DNA of 64,000 bases, taken from positions 23,587,307 to 23,651,306 of the forward strand of contig NC_085876.1 in NCBI RefSeq assembly GCF_034702125.1. The letters are read 5' to 3'. This document shows, in pieces, positions 24,551-38,086 of the stretch. Position numbers and translations under genes: made by a program. Under the pieces are notes generated by a model. That model did not search any database and had not been told where the DNA came from. It was given only the letters and a program-made list of their open reading frames with translations. Source of the stretch: Engraulis encrasicolus. Its lineage: Eukaryota > Chordata > Actinopteri > Clupeiformes > Engraulidae. The stretch's first letter is position 1, and each line of letters opens with the position of its first letter.

Positions 24551-24796
24551 CTTGTCTTCCTGAGTGTGAGCGCTTGGCGCGGGTGGTCGCGGAGCGCGTT
24601 GCGAACCCCGGTGCTCTCGGCCAGCCTTGGTGCGGTGGCGGGTGACAGGCAGGGGGGGAACAGGGATGGGGGCGGGGGCGAGGGACGGGGTGATGATGGG
24701 TGACGCCGATGGTGATGGCGATGGCAGGGAGGGTTCATCGTCCTCCACCTCCTCCAGCACCACGATGCACACGCGGCTGCTGCGCTCCGACCTCAT
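24551..24796 (-). CDS. candidate alternative first coding exon of ankrd28
   Basis: The minus strand has an ATG at 24,796-24,794 followed by 82 open codons ending at CAAG|GTGAGC, a near-consensus donor. The peptide starts MRSERSSRVCIVVLEEVEDD, continues with a Pro/Ser-rich stretch and ends SAHTQEDK. Its phase-0 donor would splice in frame to ankrd28 exon 2, which begins at phase 0, replacing the nine residues of exon 1. The exon is GC- and CpG-richer than the surrounding intron. The reading frame stays open upstream to about 24,907, so the start is not certain. I do not recognise this N-terminus. It may instead be a chance open frame in GC-rich intron; the strong donor, phase match and acidic hydrophobic opening motif argue for coding. 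Confidence 0.5.
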
Positions 24797-25844
24797 GGGT
24801 GCTGGAGAGATCACCCCTCCTCCTACCCAGGCCTGCTGTGGGCCACGCGGCCTAGCGCTACAGCCAATGGCAAAGGAGCTGCCACTGGATGCCACCACCA
24901 CTGCCACCTCCTCCTGCTACCAAGTAACCGCCTCTACTCCTCCTCAGTGCGATGCTTCCTTTACCAATGGCAATCGAGCGCCACTTAGATGCCGCCACCA
25001 CCACCACTGGCACCTCCTCTTCCTTCTCCGTTATTCACCCCTCCTCCTCAGGGTGATGCCTCTTTTGTCAATGGCCTGCCACTGCCGCTGCTACCTCCTG
25101 TTCCTCCTGCTTCCGAGTAAAATGTCTCTGCTGTTTACTCCTCTACCTCCGGATGCCTCCTCCGCTTCCAACTCCCCCTCCTACTCCCCCTGCCGCTTCC
25201 GGGTAAGCGTCTCCGTTATTTACCCTCCTCCTCCTCAGGATGACGCCTACTTTGCCAGTGGATAAAGGCCTGCCACCTCCTCTTCCTCCTCGTTCCAACT
25301 AACTGTCTCCGTCACCCCTCCTCCTCCTCCTTAAAATGACGCCTCCTGGGTCTCTGCTCCTCCTCCTCTTCTGGATTCTGATCCCCTTCCCCCCTCCCTC
25401 CCCTGCCCTGCCCAGCCCAACCCCCCACCCCCGGCTCCGAGCACGCAGGTAAGATCCAGTATAATAAAACGACAGAGGCCTGCTTGTTCTTCTGTGCAAA
25501 ATGGGTCCAGAATGACAATGTTGTGCACTCTCCTCTTCACATTTAACAGCTACCAGCTCATCCACACACACGGAGCAGGTACAACACACACAAACACAGA
25601 TAGAGCAGGCAAACGGTAGCTTAGCGTCGGGAATTCCTTAGCTCACTGCAGCAGTGCTGCTGCTGCTGCTGCTGATGATGATGATGGCAGCAGCATGCGC
25701 CAGGAAGAAAAGGAAGGAAAAAAATCCCAAACAAGCGGTCTTGCAGTAATCCCAGCCGTTAGAGGACACACAGTATCCGTATCCACGGTGATGGGTTAGC
25801 TGGCTAGCAACTCGACCAGTGTGTGATGATGAAAACGCAGATCC

Positions 25845-25870
25845 CCCATTGGCTGATGAGCGTCATCCGT
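25845..25870 (-). promoter_or_regulatory. possible promoter elements for the alternative first exon
   Basis: A CCAAT box on the minus strand (25,848-25,852) lies beside the CRE-like TGATGAGCGTCATC (25,854-25,867). It is about 1 kb upstream of the candidate start at 24,796. No TATA box or initiator was identified. Weak evidence, offered only because a GC-rich open exon follows. Confidence 0.2.
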
Positions 25871-26183
25871 CGCGTTTTCTTCTCCAGCACACACATACAC
25901 GTTTTTGTGTGTGTGTGTTTTTTTTAAATCCTCAGTGCAGGCTGCGTTTGTGATCCAAGTGTGTACTGTGCTGCTGTGTGTGTATTCTAGTTTTCCCCGA
26001 TTAGCGAGGACAATGCTGCCCGTGAGCCCTATGCTTCAGCTCCAGCCACAGCTCAGCTCAGCTCCATTCACGCAGCAGCAGTAGCAGCAAGCATGGCAGT
26101 CTGCTGAAACCAGCGCTTTTTTAGCCCTGCCTGCCTGCCTGCCTGCCCCCTCTGCAACAACAAGCCTGCTGCTGTACCCGTGC

Positions 26184-26495
<312 letters not shown>

Positions 26496-26765
26496 CCTGC
26501 AACTAGACAGAGGAGAGCAGCAGAGGAGAGCTGGAGTCACCACCACCACCACGTACATGCATACACGGTACATATGGCCACAGCATGGTTCCACACAGCC
26601 CTGTAACCTGAGGCTGCCTGGAGATGCTTGAGGGGTGGAGACAGGGCGAGGGGCAGCCAGTAGGATTTGAAGAGGGATCGGAATGACAACTATGACAGCA
26701 AGTCACGCTTCAGACAAGTAGCCCCGGGATCATAATATCAGGTCAGCTTTTACGAGCATGAGTTT

Positions 26766-26850
26766 CACATAGACGCACGCACGCACGCACGCACGCACGC
26801 ACACGAACGCGTTCACACACACACACGCACGCGCACGCACATACACACAC
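26766..26850. repeat. (CGCA)n/(CA)n microsatellite
   Basis: Seven CGCA-type units followed by CACA with CG interruptions. Confidence 0.9.
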
Positions 26851-27306
26851 ATACAGGTCACCAGTTCCCTTTGCCTCGGGCTGCAATGCATTAACCCTAT
26901 TCAGTTGTGTGGAAAATATCACCCCCCCACACCCCCCTTGCCCTTCTCAACCACGCTAAGCAGGGCGCAGTACTTCAGACCCGTGGTGATTCATCTACAC
27001 GGGGCCGACAAAGACAAAACAAACAACAAACATAAAGGGATACAACATAACTCGATGAAATCAAAAGCACTAGTGAGTATGAGTCAGGCCAGCATTCCAC
27101 GCCATACAGTCAGCAAGAGAGTAGGAGACAAGATTCAAAGGCATCTCTCTCTCTCTCTCTCTCTCTTCTCCTCTCCACCCCCCCCCCTCTCACAAGTCCT
27201 CAGGCCCTGCTACAAAAGCTGAAGAGATGGAGCATGAAAAAAGAACCAGTAGAGAGCCTTGCAAGGGGACATAAGCACATGGGCACACACGCACATCAAT
27301 TTCTAC

Positions 27307-27580
27307 TAGGGCTGTAACAATATTGGATCGAACCGAGATATTGTGATACTCGATACTATACACGATAATATATGGTGATGTAAGGACGGAAGAAGTATCG
27401 TGATACGCCCTTTCAAAGTTTTGTTATTCTTCAGTCCAGAAAACAACCACTTGACTCGATGTGATAATGCTTTCAAGCTTCAAATGAGATACATTTCAGA
27501 AATCGTGGGGTGTATCGAACCGTAGGTCAAAAATCGTGATACGAATCGAATCGTGTGTTGAGTGTATTGTTACAGCCCTA
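27307..27580. mobile_element. hAT-like MITE
   Basis: Inverted ends TAGGGCTGTAACAATA. Flanks ATTTCTAC and ATTTTTAC form a 7/8 duplication. Interior rich in GATAC/CGATA words; no coding sequence. Confidence 0.85.
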
Positions 27581-27903
27581 ATTTTTACACACATTCACAC
27601 ACAGAAAACTCTCTCTCCGCCAGCCTCCTATAACTCCTAGCTTCCCATCATCACTCCAGAAACACAGACGAAGGAACAAAGGCATCAAAAAACATTTCTT
27701 TCAACTAAACCATCAACTGGCCATCTGTCTGTCTGGCTGTCTGTCTGTGTGTGGTTGACGTTTAAGGGTGTAACGCAAAAAAAAAAGTTTTTCCAATTCC
27801 TGAAAAAAATGATGGAAAAAAATAGAAAAAAATAAAGCACTTAGTGCAAGCACTTTATGCAATCATGCCAAATGCTTCATACATTATTCAAAATGTTGTT
27901 GGG

Positions 27904-28170
27904 TAATATATATATATATGAAGAGTTCAGATGCAAAACCCCCTAAGTGCCATTTCAGAAAATAATCTTAATTCATTTTTATTTAATACAAAGCTATCAA
28001 AATTGCATACTTTTTTATTTTATTTATGTAATATAACTATTTATATGTATTATCAAGTACATGAATGTAAACCAAACCAACAACGGGGTTCTCTAAAAAT
28101 ATAGAAGTGCAGGTCTTCAGCAATGGAGTTAGGGGGTTTTGCATCTGAACTCTTCATATATATACAGTAT
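27904..28170. mobile_element. palindromic MITE in TA repeats
   Basis: Arms of about 36 bp (TGAAGAGTTCAGATGCAAAA, then CCCCCTAA) are perfectly inverted at 27,917 and 28,129, flanked by TATATA. A mariner-like TA target is possible. A solo end-like TCTGAACTCTTCATA recurs at about 30,970. Confidence 0.75.
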
Positions 28171-28793
28171 ATATATATATTATATTCCAGGTTTCATTAA
28201 TGTTAGTCACACCGCAGGATATTTGACATATAAACCTTTACATAAATCTTAACAAAAATGTCTCTTTTCATCTTAGACTCTTTCATTGACATTTGTTTTT
28301 TAAAGGAAAAATAACAGTTTTGTAGGTTTTTAACCAATGTTACAAAAAAACAAGGCGTCACATCTCCCACCCCTGTCCGTTTTTCTCACTCTGTGTCTGA
28401 CAGACAGAGAGACACTCAAACAAAATCTTGGGACTTTGCTGAAACCCAAAACCTTCTCTATTACTCCCACTCCCTACTCCCACACTAACAAGTTGTGTCG
28501 ATATCTCCCACTGTTTAAGCATTGGGTGTGCCCATCACTGAAGCTACCATAGCCTTGTGCTCCATCAAGTCAAGTCAAATGACTTTTACCTGAAAGAGCC
28601 ATCATCTTAAAAAACACAACAGACAATACAGCATAAACATTACAAGGATTTTAAATGCTTTTTGTTATTCTGTACTCCAAAAGTCCCAAAAGTGAAACTG
28701 GGGGGAAAAAGCATCAAAATGTGACGTCAATGGACCCTCGCAAATAAGTCATTTCATATGAGAAAATGGGAAAGAGGGAGGGGAAGAGTCAGA

Positions 28794-28796
<3 letters not shown>

Positions 28797-28848
<52 letters not shown>

Positions 28849-28994
28849 CCAAGGAACATTCTGCCACAATTGCCACAAACCCCCGTCAACCCCCTGGCTG
28901 TGTGTTCATTACCACATAGATGCACAAGCTTTGCCCATTGGAAGGCTTGCACCCCCTACCCCCAAAGAGGAACACAACTCCATTCATCTGTGTA

Positions 28995-29076
<82 letters not shown>

Positions 29077-29078
29077 AC
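28797..29078. repeat. (GA)n and (GT)n microsatellites
   Basis: 28,797-28,844 GA and 28,999-29,074 GT, separated by about 150 bp of unique sequence. Confidence 0.95.
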
Positions 29079-29639
29079 CCCAGCACCACTATTGCGGCCT
29101 GACAGCTTTTAATGTTAGCGCTGTTAAAGCTAGCTTTTCCAGATGTTTTTTTTCTTACAGCACAAGAGAGGACGGAATCCTAAGAAAGAAGGACCAAATG
29201 TCTTTACACTGGTAGCACGTCTTGGCTACACAAGCCTGGCCTTACACCAACCTGCTCTACACAAGTATGGATTTCAACTAGCCTGGTTATACACAAGCCA
29301 ACTTATGTACGACCTGTGCAACTATTTCCTGTCGCAATACAAAAAGCCTTAAACATGACAATGGGCTCGTTCGTCATGGCACAGACTGCAGCCCTCTGCA
29401 CAGCACGTATGCGCACTGCAAAATTACAACGCATTCTGGTAAGAAATTTCTAACCTGAATGCATTGTGATTGCGAAGTGCGTATGTGCAGCATGTGCCAT
29501 CTCAAACAGGGCCAATGTCACAGCTAGGACTTGCCGTGTGAATGCAATACGGCATGACTTCTTGACTTTTTCACAACATCCCATGCAGCTGTGTTACACT
29601 GACATGGTATTTCTAAAGACTGGAAGCACTGCATGTACT

Positions 29640-30572
29640 CGAGCTGGGCGGTATACCGTTATAGAACCGCGATCTCGGTTTTCACCTTCACACGGTTCAC
29701 ATTTTGATGAGACATTTTGTTTTCTTTTCCCATCATGAGCCGCATCTCACTTCAGGCTACTACGTGCGTGAACTTCATACTTCGTGTCGCACTTCAATTT
29801 AACTCTGCTGCATGTCCACTGTTGCTCTTCCACTAGGGGCTGTTAACACAGTGTAAGACATTTATTGAACTAATAAAAAGTAATTGGTTATCACGCTAAA
29901 GAGGCTGCAGTGAGCGTGAAACATGATGAACCCACATGTCATGGATGAATCCTGATGAACATTTCAAGTAAGCTACCTGATTACGTATGAAAAGGCAATC
30001 GGTGCTATTTTCGTAGGCTACAATAGTTCTCAAGTTCTTAAATGAATTTAATCATCTCAACCGTGTGAGCAGCTGCACTCCTGTGAATATTGCTTTTGTT
30101 TTTGCCATACCATTGAGGTAGCTAATGGCATCATGGGCAGACAAGATACATTGCTACATGTTTGAACAAATTTAGTTGCGAAATACATCGCCATAGGACA
30201 CAAACTGCAGAAACAAAATACCTTCTAAGTAATTTTTGGCTTCTGTTCCGCTGTTTACTCGTGAGTCAAGCTCAGCACAGAGCTAGAAATCAATGTTGCC
30301 CGGTGTAGAACGAGAAATAAGCGGCTGGTGTCCTGAAAACAATAGCCCAAATGTAAATTATAAAATATATTTATTTTTTATATATTTTATAAATATATAA
30401 AAAAGTGATTAAAAACAGATTAATTTAAATTCATGATTTTATCTCAATTTTAAATTTAATTTCAATCTTATTCAGAAACATTGAGATTCTGCCGCTTATC
30501 AAAAAACTGTGCAGAAAACCGTGATATCAATTTTTATCACATGCACATTTTTTCCAAAACCGCCCAGGCCTA
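29640..30572. mobile_element. hAT-like non-autonomous element, 0.93 kb
   Basis: Ends carry CTGGGCGGTATACCG and ACCGCCCAGGCC. Exact duplication GCATGTACT flanks it (29,631-29,639 and 30,573-30,581). The interior is AT-rich without a transposase frame. Confidence 0.85.
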
Positions 30573-31391
30573 GCATGTACTGTGGAAAAAAGAGTAATCT
30601 ATCAGACTCATTCTGGACTCATAATAGTGTGTGTGATGCAAGAAGATCATCAGGTAACTTACTTGAATTTGGTTAGAAAAGGTGGGCGGATTTGCACGTT
30701 GTTTGCAAAAGACTTGATTTTGATCATAGCTCTTGTTCAGGCATCAAAATGTTGCATTTGTAATGACTATTCAAATAATAGCTTTGGCTGTAATTCTCAA
30801 AGTACAGAAATATCAGTCACTCATTTCGTTACAGCTTGACTTGCTGTACTTCATGAAATGTATTGACTTTGTTCATTGTGATTACTTGGAGGGAATACAA
30901 TTTAATATACTCTTAAAAAGATGTCTTGGTCAATTTGGGATTTTGGTAATTACTTTTAATGGTTTATATCTGAACTCTTCATATTTTCTTGCTCATCAAC
31001 AGGTAGGTTTCCCCCTTCCCAGCTTTGCCACCTATGGAAGCAGCCTAGACGTCATTGGGTAGAAAAGGGGGCAGACTAGTAGCAACAGACTTTTTATTTA
31101 GCTTACATAACAATGGACCACTGCTACTGGATCGCCTACAAGCTCAAAAATAACTGCTGTCGTATTTTTTTCCTCCTTTTTTTTTGCTTACCAGGCAAAT
31201 TTAATCACCGAAAGCTTTTAAGACAATCAGCCAAATCTGCAGCACAAGCACAAGCAAGGCATGACGCTTTCCTGACAGACTCTCTCCTTCCATAAACATC
31301 CACCATAATTCAATACCCGGCATACCCTACCCTCCCTTACTGCTGAGCACAAACATGGGGAGAAAATACCAGCAGGTTCAATAAAACTTCT

Positions 31392-31595
31392 ACAGGCCCT
31401 GGCAGTGGCTCAGACGGCTAGGGCAGTGACTGTTACGCCGGACACCCGGGTTCAACTCCAACCCGCCCTAAGGTTGATTCCCCAATCCTCCCCAGTTTCA
31501 CTCCCATTACTCTCCTGTCTTCTCTCAAACTGTCCTGTCTTCTCTCAAAGAACCCCCCCCCCCCCCTTTAAAAAAAAAAATACAATAAATAAAGC
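31392..31595 (+). mobile_element. tRNA-derived SINE with A-rich tail
   Basis: Starts GGCAGTGGCTCAGACGGCTA (A-box-like) and CCGGGTTCAACTCC (B-box-like), then a body with CAATCCTCCCCAG, C-run and A-rich 3' end near 31,570-31,590. Confidence 0.75.
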
Positions 31596-32350
31596 TCCTA
31601 TAGCCATTTCATAGAAACGTGAGGCAGACATACCCTGGACCATTTTAGCAACACTTTACAACCATTACAAAGTTGTTCAACTTAAGTTACCTCCCTTGGT
31701 AAGACCAGCCCTCCCAAAACGGAAACAGGAGTTACAGACTCTCCGATAAGTGACTCACGAAAATCATGTGGTTAAAACCAGGGGTAGAGGACATTTCATA
31801 GTCCTCCAAGTGCCGTACTATGAACACAAACCAGGATTTTCTCCTGCATTTTAGGCCTCTATTGAAGGTGGCCACTTGTACAACAGGCCCCTTCAGGTGA
31901 CGAACATGCTGGCGTCATCCTAGTGGTCATCTGAAACTCATAGAACCGCAGTTACATACATTTTAAAGCACCTTTCCTCGTGGGTTATTTGACACAGTGC
32001 AGGCGCAATATTTCCATAACGGCTGGAACGCTGTTCATGCAAGATGATTGGCTGTTGGCAGCAAAGCAGGTAGGATATTTGCACCCACCCCGCATACTGC
32101 CGTTACTAACTGTCCCAATTCCTATCTACGGGTGAATATACGTCAGTGTTCCGTCTCCTCTACATAAAACCATCTCTGACCATACTTCCAAACAAATGGA
32201 CAAGAATAAAAACCAAACCAGATTTGTACGTGTATATTGAATGAGCAAACAAACAGCAGAGTACAACAGTGCAGAAAACACACATATCAAGTGGCTTGGA
32301 CAACGATAACAATTAACTTGTGGGGCTACATCTGCAGTAGAGAGACGCTT

Positions 32351-32396
32351 TAATGTAATGTAATGTAATGTAATGTAATGTAATGTAATGTAATGC
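32351..32396. repeat. (TAATG)n microsatellite
   Basis: Nine consecutive TAATG pentamers. Confidence 0.95.
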
Positions 32397-32639
32397 AACC
32401 CGCCGCTTGATAGGAGAGAAGAGCAGGCTCTCTTGTTTCCATGCTGCCCATCTCAGACACTCATGAATAAACATCCCGCGGCATGCCAACAGTAGCCAAC
32501 AGAGCAGACGCCTCGCATGCAGGTCTGTATGCGCTTGTCATGTTAAAAAATGATCATACACTAAAGCCTGTTACTGGATGGCTATAGTATTGGGCTGGTG
32601 TGTATGGAAACGGGTGCAGTAAAGTAAAGAGTTGGGATG

Positions 32640-33165
32640 AGCGGCGAGAGGAGGACAGGTGAGAGGTGGAGAGGTGAGAGGAGGAGAGGAGCGATGACAG
32701 AAGAGGAGAGGTGAGAGGAGGAGAGGAAGAGAGGTGAGCGGAGGAGAGGAGCGATGAGAGAAGAGGAGAGGTGAGAGGAGGAGAGGAAGAGAGGTTGAGA
32801 GGAGGAGAGGAGCGATGAGAGAGGAGGAGAGGTGAGCCTCTCCGTCACCATGGCGGCGTGCATTATGACGAGGCCCAGAGTAGAGGCCCGGAGCCATGGT
32901 AACAGGCCATGCAACACAGCGCAGCCTGGCAACCGCCAGCGCCGCATTTTGGACGGCCGAGAACAGCCAGTCAGGCAGCTTCCGTCTGCCCCCTAGTGAC
33001 AACATGCACACACACACGCAAGCACACACACACACAAAAGAGAGTGCGCAAACACACAGAAACACACACACAGAAACACACAGAAACAAACACACAGACA
33101 CACAGAAACGCACGCACGCACGCACGCGCAAAAAGGCACCAGCACACACGCACACGTGCGCGCGT
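32640..33165. repeat. purine-rich repeat and CA-rich tract
   Basis: 32,640-32,835 is a degenerate GAGAGGAGGAGAGG repeat with period near 60 bp. 33,003-33,165 is imperfect CA with GAAACACACA units. The GC-rich 32,836-33,000 between them has no splice-bounded frame. Confidence 0.8.
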
Positions 33166-33641
33166 ATGCCCTAACCTGGCCTCCCTAGTCTGAGCAATGG
33201 CACACCATGCAGCTTTAAGGAGATTATATGTCCTCTCATGTTCGCAGCAGCAGAGCACAGGCCAGCTGAAGGGCTCCACAAGATGGGCACTGACGATGAC
33301 TATTAAGGGGTCCGTGTGCTGCATGCACAGCAGAGATAGGACATTTCGGATATGATGTATTGGGTATATTACCCATATTCTTTCAGACAAACCTCCCTAA
33401 GGGGGTTGAGCTGGGTCATTCGAAAACTAGACAGACTCACCCAGGGGCATATCTTTTGTGCCTGTTTGGGATGGTCTAGCATTAATTTGCACCATGAGAT
33501 TAAACCGTAGCTGGGCCATGATTCTGGCTCAACTCTCGTCTTGACAATGCTCCATCTGTCTAGTGAGTCTTGTTGTTTCCTGTTTGGATTTGTGTTGCAA
33601 GTAATTATGGAGTCATAAGCTAGCCTATTATGTGTAGTTAG

Positions 33642-34007
33642 TTAAAGGGACACTGTGCAGGAAATGGTCAGAAAAGGTACTGCAACTATGCTGCTTATTG
33701 AAATTGGGCTGCCTATTGTCAAATTTGATCTTCACATGAAAGTTTACCAAGTATTAAACAAATATTTTCTAGTATGGTCCAAGTACAGTCATTTTTGCAG
33801 CTAAAAATGGCTATTTTTGGAAATCCAAAATGGCGGACCATGGAGAAGATCCCCCTTTTCATGTATGAAAAGTGCAATTTTTCCAGTCATAATGAAAATT
33901 AGAATTTGATGCTGGTGGTAAGTATTCATGAAAAAGGTAACATTAGTGAATGGTCAGCATGAATTCTAAAAATTAACAACTAAAAATCTCACACAGTGTC
34001 CCTTTAA
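33642..34007. mobile_element. TTAA-flanked (piggyBac-like) MITE, family C
   Basis: Ends TTAAAGGGACACTGTG and CACAGTGTCCCTTTAA. Length 366 bp. An inverted, diverged partial copy follows at about 34,060-34,370 and another lies at 61,747-61,920 (shared GCCATTTT and AATATTTACC-like words). Confidence 0.85.
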
Positions 34008-35621
34008 GCTTAGACTTAGAGGTACCGTACCCCGTGTAATGCTTTTAGTCATTTATTTACAGAATTCACGCTGCCCATTCACAAATTTTACCTTTTCCAC
34101 AAATACTCACACCACCATCAAATTGTAAGTATTCATTGCACTTTACATAGAACATGGAAAGGTGGATCTTCTCCATGTCCGCCATTTTGAATTTCCAGAA
34201 ATAGACATTTTTAGCTGCAAAACTTGCTGCACTTTAGTCATACTAGTAAATATGAGTTAATTACTCAGTAACTATTTAGGAAAAGATCTAATTTGGTAAT
34301 ACTGACAGCACAGCTTCAGTGAGCAACATAGATGCCTACCTACTCAGGCTACAGTCCTACACAGTGCACCTAAGCGGTTTGTACGCCAAAAGAAACAAAC
34401 TTGCCTACAGTGCGATGCCAGACTGTACATTTCATGTTACAGCCTGGCTTTCCAGCCTTATATAAGGGCTGGATGACATAAAATTGGAAATCTACATACA
34501 TGTGCATGAAAAAGAGGAAGCCAAGCCTCTCTGATGTATCTGGTGTTTACTTCCTTTCATTGCTCTTGTTCACTGCACCTGTAAGTAAGTGTAATGTCCC
34601 TTGCCCCACCAATATGTCACTCAGCCATGAAGCAGCTGGTGTCAAACTGAAGCGGTCGGTCTCACCCTTATGACATCACGTCATTCACGTATGGAAAGGA
34701 ATGGCCCTCTGTCCGCCATAGCCATAGTTCTCATGTTCACTGCAATGTTGCACCTGCAATGTCCCTCACCACCAATATCTAAGTGAAGCAGGTGTCAAAC
34801 AGAACTGAAGAGGTCCGTCTCGCTCTTATGACATCACGCCATTCACCAATGGAATGGAATGGCTGGCATGCTGTCCGCCACAGAGTGCTGCCAACGGGGG
34901 GCTTAAGGGCAGTGAAAGCCGGACGGGTGGTGTTACAAAATGCTGACCACACACACACCACACTTCCCCCTGTGACATTTCACTAGAGAGGAGAGAAGAA
35001 GAGAGGCTCTCTGTGGTCAGGCTCAGGGCTCTGTGTGTCCCCTCTGTTGGCTGCGGCGATCGTGGCAGCGGATACACAGCTGAAGTTCTTCACAGGCTTA
35101 CTAGGGCCTAATACAGACATTTCCTCCGTGCATGACAGCCCTGACAAATGAAAAATAATGGCCACTTTGCATTCTAACAAAGCAGGTAAAAGTGTGCACA
35201 GCCCACAGTTGGCCAGGTGCAGGACCATCGAAACAAATCCAGTTGAGTGAAAAAGTCTGCAACACTACGAATCTTCCTGGTGTCTTTTTTTTCTAACTAC
35301 AACTACAAAAATGATTGCAACGTTTCAAACCGACAAGGTCTTCACCTTGCATTCTACACAGCATTACTCACAACATTACAAAGTGCTTCTCATTACAGTC
35401 TAGTAAGCAACACACTACTTTCAACATGTGCAGCAGGCTTCCCATGTAAAAGGAGCTCCTTCTGTTGTGTCTTTACCAGACAAGCAGTCCTTGGTCTGAC
35501 AAAAAATGGGTAAGGCCACGAGTCTAGCCCCACTGGATTGCTTTGCCCACAGAGCCACAGCCAAGCACAGGTCTGTATGTCTCTCGCACTCCCTGTCTGC
35601 ATTTCTTCCCGTTTCTATGCA

Positions 35622-35760
35622 GAGTTGTACAAAGTAGAAGTACTCTTACAGATGTAATGACATTGACAACACTAGTAGTATGATATTACAAAGTTGAAAA
35701 CCATGCAAGATCATACCACTAGTGTTGTAATTACATCCGTAAGAGTACTTCTACTTTATG
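35622..35760. mobile_element. palindromic MITE
   Basis: Arms AAAGTAGAAGTACTCTTACA and its complement, then CACTAGT(A/G)GTATGAT arms. Length about 138 bp, no coding. Confidence 0.8.
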
Positions 35761-38059
35761 TCCATGTCTCTCTCGGAGTGGTATTTAATTCGACAACCTC
35801 TCTTTAATCCTTGTGGCAAAACACAGAAATGGCATCCCTAGTAGCACTACGCCATCAAACAGCATTTACAGTAACATCTCAAAGGGGAAGTGACAACAGC
35901 GCTGACACAAGAGTGCGTGCCGTTGTCGGGTTGTGGTCGCTCACCACAGCTGAGCCGTGGTGTGCTGGGCTGACCACCCCCCCAACAAGGCAGCAGCCAA
36001 CGGCGAGGCAACGCGCACACCAAGTCCAGGCCACGATGGGGGCTATTTCTGGTGAGCACTCTCATTGTCCACTTCTCAATCAGCACACGAACAATGGCTG
36101 AGACAGCAACGTAGTCAGAATGGCTCTTCCTGTGGTCAGGGACTTGGCAGTGACTCAAGCAACCCCTCTCAAAGGCCAGATTTCAAGAGGAGAGTGTTTG
36201 GCTGCAAAAAAAAAGAGTGTGCAGGTGTGTGTGTGACGTCTACTAAGCAGCTCTGGGGTGAGGTTTCGTGTCTGTGTGTGTGTGTCAGGCAATTCTGTAC
36301 AGTGTGGGGTTTCATTTCACCATGTTGCTGTGTCAACATATTCGTCCTAGAATCATCTACCGGTGCAAGACACATTACTAAGGACCATAATAACCACAGG
36401 AAACTCCAAATGCCAAACTTGTTGCTTGTGCTGCTGGCATGGAAAGTTCAGCTATGCCCTGCATATGCCTGGAATCTGACTCCCCGAAAAAAGCACCACA
36501 GCATGTGACATGGCATCGAAGGACAGTACCACCACCACCATGACTTGCTTACATAACTCGTTTGGGTGCAACTTTGCTTCTTCTTTACGCCTTGAACCAG
36601 CATCACTTTGGAGACGTCAGGGAAAAGAATGAGACAACAACAAATGATTCATAAGCGACAGCAACCTTTGACCGGCATAAGCAGGGGAAATAGGAGGGGG
36701 GTGGGGGTCAGGTGTGGTATGCAGCAGTGGCTTTAAGTAATAGCTAAGCACGCATGAGCTCTTTATCAATGTTAACTTAAACGTGCACTTATTGCACACA
36801 CAAACTGCAGTTTGACACCAGTGCGGTGGGGTGGGCTACGTGATGTGATACACCATAATAACTGACATGCATAGTTGGCATCCGCTGCTGCGTGCCAGGG
36901 CAGAATCAGAAACCACCTCGCCGCATTCACGGAGCCCTCTGGCATGTTGGACTTAGAAGGGGGAAAGGAAGTCGTTTAACATCACAACGTCTCTCTAGCG
37001 ATCAGTCACACACTCCAACCTTGATCCACAAAACCATTATGACTGGCGCAGGTGTGACAGTGTGTGACATCAGTCGTTACAGTGTAGAGCTTAATTCTAG
37101 GTTTGCTTGGTAACTGTCACATAGCTACAAGTGGCCGTGAGCTGAAAACGACAATGACACTTGGCTTGAGTCCAAATCAGCGATTGGTCTCATCATCAAT
37201 TAAAACATGACCGAGAAAGTATACCAATGAACTTTTTTTCTGATCCCTATTTGCTAATATATACTAACGAGCTGTCACAAATGATCCCACTATGCATAAT
37301 CAAGTTGGCCAATGTTGTCGCCTGTAAATCGCACACGTTGAGCCTGTACTTAGGACCAATCTCTCTGCGAAAATGTCTCGATTGCACCGTACATGTCCAA
37401 CCCCAACTCTTTCAGATGACATTAACACAATCCATCTCACAGGGGGGGGGGAGACTGGTTCGCTAATGTTAGCTACTTTAGCAACACATCCGCGTCACAC
37501 CAACATGCTAACTAGCTTTGATACGAGCTTGACAGAGAATGTGATTGTTCTGTTCACGCCAGCTCAATTCATAGCTCGAGTGGAAAGTGTACACTGTCGA
37601 CTCATCACACACCACTCATCCACGTTCTTGTATTCCATAAAACAGAGTGGACAGTTGCCCAACGATGTAACTTGGCAACTGTCGATCATAGAAAATCAGA
37701 CAAGAAAACTTGACAACAACTATTAACAAGCTACTACTTTATCAAAAGTCAATATCACTTTTTAAATACTGATCGCAGTTAGCCATATAGCCTAGCTGCT
37801 GACACTTATGTTCAAATGTCACAGTACTGAGCAACTTCAGGCTGGTTGTTGTTCTGAAATGCTACACCAGACAGACATCGTACAGTGGTCTTCAGTGTAG
37901 GCGAGTGTTGATGTTTTATTAATGATAGTAACAAGTAGAGTTGTTATGCTAACCAACTAGGTAACGTTAGCTAGCTAATGGTTACCTTGCTAATAGATAG
38001 AAGGCTAACAACCAATACATGACGTTAGCCAGCTATCGCTAGGATAGCTGGCGACATAC

Positions 38060-38086
38060 CTGGTCCCGGATTTTGAGAACCACCAT
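38060..38086 (-). CDS. ankrd28: ankrd28 coding exon 1 (start codon)
   Basis: The ATG at 38,086-38,084 has a good context (AAACATGG). Nine codons MVVLKIRDQ run to the donor CAG|GTATGT. This agrees with the vertebrate ANKRD28 opening (Met, two variable residues, LKxRDQ) and joins in phase to exon 2 PSLLKAIF. It is followed by an 18.3 kb first intron. As I recall, ANKRD28 protects I-kappa-B-epsilon from degradation by directing PP6 and binds partners at focal adhesions; none of that is visible in the first nine residues. The 5' UTR continues upstream. Confidence 0.9.

Noticed and set aside
24797..24907. Upstream extension of the candidate alternative exon to an earlier Met
   Set aside because: The added residues (MAVVVASSGSSFAIGC...) look like translated low-complexity sequence; the ATG at 24,796 is the more plausible start, but this is not settled.
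32571..33155. 194-residue minus-strand frame near GC-rich sequence
   Set aside because: It joins a GA-rich repeat to a CA-rich repeat; the GC-rich middle lacks good splice sites or conserved residues.
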